Source of the DNA: Nitrosomonas eutropha
GTDB lineage: Bacteria; Pseudomonadota; Gammaproteobacteria; Burkholderiales; Nitrosomonadaceae
Assembly (NCBI GenBank): GCA_014584635.1
Contig: JACTML010000199.1
Coordinates: forward strand, 1-6,341
Length of the DNA stretch: 6,341 nucleotides
Direction of reading: 5' to 3'
In this document: one piece after another, positions 1 to 5,090 of the stretch
How the letters are laid out: every line of letters begins with the position of its first letter
Numbering within the stretch: the first letter of the stretch is position 1
The notes under the pieces: generated by a model
Database searches by the model: none
What the model was told of the DNA's origin: nothing
What the model saw: only the letters and a program-made list of their open reading frames with translations
Position numbers and translations under genes: made by a program

Positions 1-966
1 ATTATCCGGTTGTTCATCCTCACCTTCTGTATCCAGAATTTCATTTATCTGTGCTGTTAACCATTCGATCTCCTGGTTAATACCTTTACGCAGGGTTTCA
101 CTATGCTCTCCGTAAGCTGCGTAATAGCGGGTGCGGCCAGCCTTACCAAGCAGACAACCCGCTTCTGTTGTTGAAAAGTGATCTTTTTCCAATACTTTTT
201 TGCGTATCAGTGTGAGGGCAAATTGATCCGCCAGTGGGCGCAAGGGCTCTAGCAGATCAGAAGCGAGCGATTCCCGGCCAAAAGCCAGGTGGTGATAAAA
301 ACCGACATAAGGATCAAATCCGGCACCATGCAGTGCGATAGCGACCTCGCTATGCAACAGGGTATAGGTAAGCGAAAGCAGGGCATTGAAAGGATCGCGT
401 GGCGGGCGACGATTGCGGCCAGTAAAATGCAGCGAATCCGGAACAACGGCCTGCAAACCGGAAAAATAGCGCGCAGCAGCTGAACCTTCTACACCACGCA
501 GACTGGCAGTGTTACTGGCCTGATCGATACGGGTGCGATGTTCTTCCAGCCCGCGCAAAACGTGGCTGAGTTCGTAACGTACCTGCATATTGCTTTCACG
601 CAGTTCAGTAAACCATTCAATCTGTCGTGCCAGCTTGCGCTCGATAAGTGTTTTACCAATCTGCAGGCAAAATGGCTTGTCAAAACTCAGGCGTATCTGG
701 ACAACACGCCGGGCAGCATCATTGTGTGGACGTGCCAGCAGCAGACTGGGGCGACCAATCCGCCCGCTCAGGATAACGACGCCCACCCCCTGTTCACCCA
801 GTTTTCCCAGCAAAGCGGCTGGCAGATTGACATCACCACGCAGAAAAACACGTGTCAGCGGTGCAATCGGCACCGTACCAATGCGTTCGCCATTTTCACG
901 AAAAACAATGGCACCGGCTTCCAGTTCAAGTGCAACACCACGACGATCCACAAACAGGCTGGTCAT
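1..966 (-). CDS. cas1: CRISPR-associated endonuclease/integrase Cas1 (3' end cut by window edge)
   Basis: Cas1 is the metal-dependent integrase that, with Cas2, inserts new spacers at the leader end of a CRISPR array. The frame is open from the ATG at 966 to base 1 with no stop, giving 322 codons; Cas1 proteins are commonly about 320-340 aa, so only a short tail should be missing. The N-terminus (MTSLFVDRRG) leads into a beta-rich domain to about residue 85, followed by the alpha-helical catalytic domain. The metal ligands are visible: E160 in LRGVEG, H225 in GFYHH, D237 in GRESLASDLLEP, and E240 at the position equivalent to the last acidic ligand. H225 is preferred over H226 because its 12-residue spacing to D237 matches other Cas1 proteins. 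It starts 15 nt after the cas2 stop with a good ribosome binding site, so the two are co-transcribed. All catalytic residues are present, and the gene looks functional as far as it can be seen. Confidence 0.96.
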   Translation of the reverse strand, partial: MTSLFVDRRGVALELEAGAIVFRENGERIGTVPIAPLTRVFLRGDVNLPAALLGKLGEQGVGVVILSGRIGRPSLLLARPHNDAARRVVQIRLSFDKPFCLQIGKTLIERKLARQIEWFTELRESNMQVRYELSHVLRGLEEHRTRIDQASNTASLRGVEGSAAARYFSGLQAVVPDSLHFTGRNRRPPRDPFNALLSLTYTLLHSEVAIALHGAGFDPYVGFYHHLAFGRESLASDLLEPLRPLADQFALTLIRKKVLEKDHFSTTEAGCLLGKAGRTRYYAAYGEHSETLRKGINQEIEWLTAQINEILDTEGEDEQPDN

Positions 967-973
967 ATTGTTT

Positions 974-979
974 TTCCTT
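974..979 (-). promoter_or_regulatory. Ribosome binding site of cas1
   Basis: On the minus strand AAGGAA lies 7 nt before the cas1 ATG, inside the 15-nt cas2-cas1 gap. It supports the start at 966, which also gives the standard Cas1 N-terminus. Confidence 0.7.
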
Positions 980-981
980 TT

Positions 982-1260
982 TCAGACGATACAAAAATGC
1001 TGTGCCGTAAATGTGCTGGCCTTCCCGTAGCAACGTGGCTTCATGCGCGGATCAAGGCTGAGGATATGCAGACGATCTTCTTCAGCATCCATCAACGCAT
1101 CAAGATCCGCACGAATGGTGCGCAGCTCGGCTGGTGTTATCCAAAGTTCAAAAACTGATTTCTGACCACCCACTTTGTAAGATTTGAGATAGCGGCAAAC
1201 CTTATACAATCTGCGTGGATTGCTGACATCATAAGCGACGAGATACAGGCTTCGGTTCAT
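982..1260 (-). CDS. cas2: CRISPR-associated protein Cas2
   Basis: Cas2 is a small ferredoxin-fold protein whose dimer bridges two Cas1 dimers in the spacer-integration complex. From the ATG at 1260 the product is 92 aa, the normal Cas2 length. It begins MNRSLYLVAYDVS, the typical first beta strand ending in the conserved aspartate (D11). It continues with RRLYKVCRYLKSYK and QKSVFE, the helix and second strand of the family (consensus YDI...RR.KV.K.L..YG...Q.SVFE). The frame stays open upstream to a TTG at 1341, with ATGs at 1290 and 1269. None has a convincing Shine-Dalgarno sequence, and any of them would add residues before the first strand, so I chose 1260; the ATG at 1269 (three more residues) cannot be excluded. 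It precedes cas1, the reverse of the commonest cas1-cas2 order. It follows an intergenic region rather than the effector genes directly, so it probably has its own promoter. Confidence 0.93.
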   Translation of the reverse strand: MNRSLYLVAYDVSNPRRLYKVCRYLKSYKVGGQKSVFELWITPAELRTIRADLDALMDAEEDRLHILSLDPRMKPRCYGKASTFTAQHFCIV

Positions 1261-1643
1261 GTGCAGCATTGTAGGGTCTGTCTTGCGCATGCTGTGCGCT
1301 GGCAAGCTTACCGTATCAGGTTCTCGTTGGTGAATTATCAACGCCTAAAAAGTGATTTGGATTTGCGGAACAGCCTGCCTCCTGACACTGATGAGAAATG
1401 CTGATTTATTCCGTCATCTGGATTGCTTCGCACTAATATGCTCGCAAAGACAGTGAGGTGGTGCCCGCAAGGAGGAGAAAGGCAGCAGACATCATTGCCA
1501 AAAAACTGTCATTGCGAAACTGGTAGGGTTGAAGCAATCCAGCAGTAACAGACAGATGGGGAAAATCGGTAACGTCTCAATTCTAGATATCAGTGTGTGC
1601 ATTCAGATTGATCAGTTAAAACTATCCATTTTTGTTGCAAGTT
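1261..1643. other. Intergenic region between the cOA cassette and cas2-cas1
   Basis: This stretch of about 380 bp has no credible gene: I see no ORF with family character on either strand and no CRISPR repeat-spacer pattern. It contains a nested inverted repeat (1418-1542, listed separately). On the minus strand upstream of cas2 there is a GATAAT hexamer (1339 down to 1334; one mismatch to the sigma-70 -10 box) with only a poor -35 match (TCCAAA, 1361 down to 1356), so a cas2-cas1 promoter here is possible but weakly supported. I see no strong hairpin-plus-T-run terminator directly after the CARF gene that ends at 1644. The inverted repeat could act as one, or as a transcript-stabilising element. 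Confidence 0.6.
1418..1542. repeat. Nested inverted repeat, REP/MITE-like dispersed element
   Basis: The outer arms are a perfect 12-bp inverted repeat, CTGGATTGCTTC at 1418-1429 and its complement GAAGCAATCCAG at 1531-1542. The inner arms are TCGCAAAGACAGT at 1442-1454 and ACTGTCATTGCGA at 1505-1517, which pair at 12 of 13 positions. Each half resembles the dispersed 'GTCATTGCGAG...GAAGCAATCCAG' palindromic sequence found in many proteobacterial genomes, so the element looks like two such units in opposite orientation around a central spacer of about 50 bp. It has no coding capacity. It separates the interference/signalling genes from the adaptation genes. I recognise the family from its sequence; its copy number in this genome cannot be seen here. 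Confidence 0.75.
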
Positions 1644-2768
1644 TTATTCGCAGCCAGCTCCGCTAATATCAATGCTGTCCGGTGGTAATGATAGTCCACG
1701 CCGAGTGTGCGGACGCTTGCCGGTAGTAGCCAATAGATAAGGTGTTGCAGCCGGGCCAAGCGCATCCTTTAATACACGTTCCATCTTGGCGTTTTTGGTT
1801 TGGAAAAATTCTTTCTCCATTCCGTTGCCGAGCAACTCGGCTGCTTTCTCATAATCAATGGTGTCAACACCAACTACTGACCGATAAATATCGAGAAATA
1901 ATCCGGCATCAGCTTCACGCCAGGCTGTTTCAGATCGCCCCTGTCGGGCAAGCGTAGCCCACCACGCTAGCCATGCGAGCAATTGCGGTTTCATGGTAAC
2001 TGCAGTCGTCCCGCAGGTAACGTTTCGCTGTTTCAGATCAATCAGCAAGCGTGGTGGTGTAAAGCTCTGCTGCAATGCAGCCACCGTTTCACTGAATCCG
2101 GCCCGGCCGGCAATCAGGGTAGCAGGTAATCCGTGCCGCAACCGTACCACGGGAATTTCAGCCAGGGTAACGACGGCTTCAGCGGTATCAATGTGATGCC
2201 CATCCCGCGTTACCAGCCGGCGAGGCTGGCGGGGCGGGTAGAAAAAATTCGGATGCCCTTCAAAAGGGGAAGAAACCAGCACGTGAGAAAGATTATCTTG
2301 TGGACGGGCAAACAGCGAGAAGGCGTAGCCAAGATAAAAACCCATGGTTTTGCGCCCACCAGCAATTGAAACATGCAGTGCCGCATCAGCATCCTCGGTC
2401 AATTGGGCAACAAGTGCTGTGATTGTGTCAGCCGCAGCGGCATTTTCAGCCGGTGTGCGGATATCGGTGAGTTTTTCCTGATGATGACTGATGATATGAA
2501 TGCAATCCTCATCAAAACGAGGGGAGCCAATTTGTGGCTGATCATGCAGCAGTGCATGAAAATGCCCGCCATCAGGATGCAGCAATGCTGCTTTTGCCAA
2601 GCGTGCCCCATCGGTGGTTGTCAGCAAATGCACTTCTGTTGGAATAAAGGGCGGAGTTCGCGCTACCGCCAGCGCATATAGCGTTTCCGTAACAATCTGC
2701 GGTGATAATCCGGTAACACATAACAGAATGCGACGCGGATATTCATGAGGTTGCAGTGGTTGTGACAT
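1644..2768 (-). CDS. NE0113/SSO2081-like CARF protein (often labelled CRISPR-associated ring nuclease Csm6)
   Basis: This 374-aa protein has an N-terminal CARF domain of the NE0113 family, which binds cyclic oligoadenylate in type III systems. RRILLCVTGLSPQIVTETLY (12-31) is the first strand and nucleotide-binding loop. SIAGGRKTM (134-142) is the second CARF signature, followed by helix and strand to about residue 168. AEIPVVRLR (203-211) is a further family motif. A C-terminal segment (about 240-374) contains an apparent winged-helix-like strand-helix (240-275) and ends in TTGKRPHTRRGLSLPP (348-363). No HEPN R-x4-6-H motif occurs in that C-terminal part; such spacings (R84/H91, R184/H191) fall only inside the CARF region. 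The database name 'Csm6' may therefore mislead: it could be a ring nuclease, as reported for SSO2081-like proteins, or a cOA-responsive regulator. The start at 2768 lies 8 nt after the can2/card1 stop. The longer GTG at 2846 would overlap that gene by 70 nt and add residues before the CARF domain. The Shine-Dalgarno is weak, suggesting translational coupling. Confidence 0.87.
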   Translation of the reverse strand: MSQPLQPHEYPRRILLCVTGLSPQIVTETLYALAVARTPPFIPTEVHLLTTTDGARLAKAALLHPDGGHFHALLHDQPQIGSPRFDEDCIHIISHHQEKLTDIRTPAENAAAADTITALVAQLTEDADAALHVSIAGGRKTMGFYLGYAFSLFARPQDNLSHVLVSSPFEGHPNFFYPPRQPRRLVTRDGHHIDTAEAVVTLAEIPVVRLRHGLPATLIAGRAGFSETVAALQQSFTPPRLLIDLKQRNVTCGTTAVTMKPQLLAWLAWWATLARQGRSETAWREADAGLFLDIYRSVVGVDTIDYEKAAELLGNGMEKEFFQTKNAKMERVLKDALGPAATPYLLATTGKRPHTRRGLSLPPDSIDISGAGCE

Positions 2769-2776
2769 AAACAGAA

Positions 2777-3913
2777 TCAGCTCTGATTTTTGGCTGAAAT
2801 CCACGCTCTGATCCGATCCTGCAGATTTCTTAAATCTTGCCCGCACACCAGCTCAATGTTTAGTGCCCTGGCCAGTTTTCGTTCGGAATCAGCAACGGGG
2901 CGATAGCTGGCCAACATACCTTTTGCTCCCAGGCCGCCTACTCGCCGGCAAATCTCCGAGAGTTTGAACAACGTATCGTTGGCTTTGGGTGCTTCGGGTT
3001 TATCCATGCGTGCGGTTTTGCATTCGATGACAAACAATCGGTTACGCACCATCATGGCAATATCCATTTCATTTTTCACACCTTCTTTGCTTATTACTTC
3101 AAGCCCGGCAGCCTTGTCGCGAATGCCAGCTTCACCTGTGACATCAGCAACACAACTATAGGTATACAGTTCCAGCCAACCACCTTTGACAAAGTTCCGT
3201 GCGGTTTCATCAGCATAACTGATCGTATTTCCACTCACTTGCAGTAAATTTGCGTCTGCAAAATGACGCAATAGCGCTTCCAGGCTACGGCTGTCTGCCT
3301 GTTGAGTATCCATTGTAATTTTTAACTGTTTTTTATCTTCAGCCTGTTGTGTTAACCAGTTGAGCTGGGTGAGTGGTTTTTCCAGACTGCCAATCTGGGT
3401 AATGAGGGTTTGCATCAGATTGCGCTGTTCGTGTGTGATTTGTGGGCGCTCGGGAGAACCTGAAAGGTCAAATCCGTATGATTTTAGGTAGTGGCGAAGT
3501 CGTAATTGTTCAGCCAGTTTTTTACCGGGTGTTTTGTCCAGCCAGACAATGGCATCAGTATCGACATCAACATAGAAACTGCGCCAGTTTTCTTCTTGGG
3601 CAACAGTTTGCTGTGCAACCAGTGCCATCAGTTTTGTGCCGCCTGTCAAATTAAGAAGGATTTCCTCTCCTTCCCGTTCACTCGCGATTTGAAGCAGGGT
3701 TTCTTCAATAACGCGGCTGCTATGTTCATCTTCGAGAGGGACCAAATCGGTTCTGATTCCAAGTTCTTTAAATACCATACTTAATGCATCGGCAGCAGCA
3801 CGCATTTTCTGGCTGATCAGCAGTACGACCTCTTTTGGTTTCAGTTCCGGATCAAGTGCAGGAAGGAGATTAGGCGCGGCTTGCGCTGAAACGAGGCAGA
3901 TATGAACAGTCAT
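2777..3913 (-). CDS. can2: Can2/Card1-type cOA-activated nuclease (CARF + PD-(D/E)XK, DUF1887 family)
   Basis: This 378-aa protein matches the Can2/Card1 family in length (about 370 aa) and layout. The CARF domain (about 1-145) has strand MTVHICLVSAQ, the loop LLISQKM (31-37) and the signature NLTGGTK (88-94). A winged-helix-like linker follows (about 160-235). The C-terminal restriction-like nuclease has GGWLE (E248), NEMD (D284) and the ECK core (E297, K299), which together form a complete PD-(D/E)XK active site. Characterised relatives bind cA4 and then cut or nick DNA and/or RNA, causing dormancy or interference. Function here is inferred from family and context. The start overlaps the csx16 stop by 4 bp (ATGA), and the ribosome binding site lies inside the end of csx16, so effector and presumed off-switch are translationally coupled. 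No catalytic residue is missing, so the gene looks intact. Whether it acts on DNA, RNA or both cannot be read from sequence. Confidence 0.93.
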   Translation of the reverse strand: MTVHICLVSAQAAPNLLPALDPELKPKEVVLLISQKMRAAADALSMVFKELGIRTDLVPLEDEHSSRVIEETLLQIASEREGEEILLNLTGGTKLMALVAQQTVAQEENWRSFYVDVDTDAIVWLDKTPGKKLAEQLRLRHYLKSYGFDLSGSPERPQITHEQRNLMQTLITQIGSLEKPLTQLNWLTQQAEDKKQLKITMDTQQADSRSLEALLRHFADANLLQVSGNTISYADETARNFVKGGWLELYTYSCVADVTGEAGIRDKAAGLEVISKEGVKNEMDIAMMVRNRLFVIECKTARMDKPEAPKANDTLFKLSEICRRVGGLGAKGMLASYRPVADSERKLARALNIELVCGQDLRNLQDRIRAWISAKNQS

Positions 3914-4203
3914 CCTATTTTCCTTATGTAATATTCTTCAAGTTTTGCCTGACAATTTTCCAGTTCATCGACACTTAACTCCCGGCCGCGCAGGTGGGAT
4001 GGCAGATTAAGCGAGAGATTGAAGTAACGTGCACCGCGATTACAGACTTCTGCTGCAAGGTTGATCGGCAGCGAGCCAATGACGGTATCGCCGGCAGCAA
4101 TTTCACGCGGATCAAGGTGGGCTACGTGTTTATCCCATTGGATACCATGGCGTGCAGCCCATTCGACTGCGCCGGGATGACGAGTGACCAGCCAAATAGT
4201 CAT
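3910..4203 (-). CDS. csx16: Csx16 family protein (VVA1548 type), probable cOA ring nuclease
   Basis: This 97-aa protein is typical in length for the family. It opens with MTIWLVTRHPGAVEWAARHG, the family hallmark (R8, H9, P10, G11, E14, W15), followed by AHLDP (28-32), GDTVIGSLP (38-46) and a helical tail (about 76-97). Csx16 proteins occur almost only beside type III systems and have been reported to degrade cyclic tetra-adenylate, switching off CARF effectors; activity here is inferred. The ATG at 4203 overlaps the cas6 stop by 4 bp (ATGA), and its own stop overlaps the can2/card1 start by 4 bp. The frame extends upstream to 4275, but the extra 24 residues lie within the cas6 coding end and precede the family's normal start. 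Its own Shine-Dalgarno is weak, consistent with coupling to cas6 translation, which matters because cas6 is frameshifted: ribosomes ending at the early stop (4619) would not reach this junction. Confidence 0.92.
   Translation of the reverse strand: MTIWLVTRHPGAVEWAARHGIQWDKHVAHLDPREIAAGDTVIGSLPINLAAEVCNRGARYFNLSLNLPSHLRGRELSVDELENCQAKLEEYYIRKIG
3920..3925 (-). promoter_or_regulatory. Ribosome binding site of can2/card1, inside the csx16 3' end
   Basis: AAGGAA on the minus strand lies 7 nt before the ATG at 3913, within the last codons of csx16. It fixes the start and allows independent initiation in addition to coupling through the ATGA overlap. Confidence 0.7.
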
Positions 4204-5068
4204 GCTGCCAGAATCTCGTAGCGGCCCAGTCCAAAGCTGGCATTCTTGCCGGCATGGAGCCATTGACCAAACCATAACGCTGGCCAGAATGCAGCAAGCT
4301 CACCGCGCAAATCCCAGCGGCCAGTAACGCCTCCCAGTGCCATTTTCTGTTTTTGCCGACTGGAATAGCGTTGCCAGTCGCGCCAGCTGAGTTGCCGCTT
4401 GCCGGTTACGCTACCGGTCAGTTCACCCAGGTGGTGGAAATCCGGTTGCCAGGCAGCTTCGCCATGAAATTCGCTGATCAGCGCAAAACGCCGTACCAGT
4501 GCCATCAGTAAAGCGCGTTCGGTAACGGTTTGTGCTTTGAGAGGTACACCATTATTTTGCAGGCGCAGCGGGGTCACCAAGTGCAGACACACCCTGTCAC
4601 CTGATGAAGGTGGGCAGGTTAACTGCGTGTCATGTTTCCGGATACCGCCACTTTCCGGTGTGTAGATGGCCGATGAAGAATGGCAATGGGCAGCTCCTCC
4701 ACGGCACGACCAACCAGCGTGAAATGGAAAGTCAGCGTATCGCCGGGGTGCAGCACGCGCGCACCCCACTCGGGAGGTTCGATAATATAAGGTGCCGGAA
4801 TCCTGCTGAAATCCTGCAGCGGATGATGTTCAGGTGGAACCGGCTCAAACAGCGTGGTATAAGGGCAATCCCGCCGCAACGGGCAGGCGGTACACTCTTT
4901 TTCACGTGTGATGCAGCCAATGCTGCGCAGGGCATGTCCAAATGCACCGCGCAACATGGAACCGGCATAATCCGGCAACCGGATTGAACGTGTCACCTGC
5001 CAGTCAAGACGATAACGCCCTAGCGACAGGGTGGGAGAAGCAGGTTCAGTCATGTAATGTGTACTCAT
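4200..5068 (-). pseudogene. cas6: cas6, CRISPR pre-crRNA endoribonuclease, split by frameshift/internal deletion
   Basis: Cas6 cuts the CRISPR transcript within repeats to make crRNAs for the Csm complex. The N-terminal half (5068 to stop at 4619, 149 aa) has LPDYAGSMLRGAFGHALR (31-48) and four cysteines (C52, C59, C62, C68; a C-x6-C-x2-C-x5-C pattern usual in this group). PAPYIIEPP, a PGD turn and LVGRAVEELPIAIL (118-131) follow. After about 4676 the Cas6-like reading moves to another frame (open 4769 to 4200). From about 4667 that frame reads AIYTPESGG, then LVTPLRL, WRDWQRYSSRQ, a GGVTG turn, and the C-terminal glycine loop HAGKNASFGLGRYEI. Both halves are convincing and in order. They join with a frame difference, and only about 33 codons lie between the LPIAIL and TPLRL motifs where relatives usually have roughly twice that. 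I infer a deletion of about 30 codons, not a multiple of three. A sequencing error would explain the frame but not the missing segment. The start at 5068 is 22 nt after csm5; ATG 5053 is an alternative. Confidence 0.82.
4620..4680 (-). other. Frameshift/deletion junction in cas6
   Basis: Upstream frame: LPIAIL ends at 4676, then non-family residues run to TAA at 4621-4619. Downstream frame: family-like reading resumes at AIYTPESGG, from about 4670. GCCAT occurs at both sides of the junction (GCCATTCTT and GCCATCTAC on the minus strand), which would fit a deletion between short repeats. The only remotely slippery heptamer is C GGA AAC, which does not match the X XXY YYZ pattern, so programmed frameshifting is not supported. 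Confidence 0.65.
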
Positions 5069-5090
5069 AATCCCGGCCAGATAGGTTCAT

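Noticed and set aside
590..1030. 146-aa plus-strand open frame opposite cas1
   Set aside because: It is Arg/Ser/Pro-rich low-complexity translation typical of an out-of-frame shadow of cas1.
538..1158. 206-aa plus-strand open frame opposite cas1/cas2
   Set aside because: It is antisense to cas1 and the 3' part of cas2, which have family motifs and active-site residues. Its own translation shows no domain character.
982..1341. Longer Cas2 starting at TTG 1341
   Set aside because: It adds 27 residues before the first Cas2 beta strand with no ribosome binding site; Cas2 proteins normally begin at the strand that the ATG at 1260 provides.
1261..1643. CRISPR array or leader in the gap before cas2
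   Set aside because: There are no regularly spaced direct repeats; the repeated pieces are inverted, not direct, and occur once per arm.
1644..2768. HEPN ribonuclease (true Csm6) call for the NE0113-type protein
   Set aside because: R-x4-6-H spacings occur only in the CARF region, not in the C-terminal part where a HEPN domain would sit.
1644..2846. Longer NE0113-type protein starting at GTG 2846
   Set aside because: It would overlap can2/card1 by 70 nt and add residues with no family support; ATG 2768 fits the operon spacing.
4620..4660. Programmed -1 ribosomal frameshift in cas6
   Set aside because: The closest heptamer (C GGA AAC) breaks the slippery pattern, I see no obvious downstream pseudoknot, and the central segment is also too short, which frameshifting would not explain.
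4604..4987. 127-aa plus-strand open frame opposite cas6
   Set aside because: It is antisense to the Cas6 N-terminal half, whose Cys pattern and RAMP motifs are clear; the plus-strand translation resembles no family.
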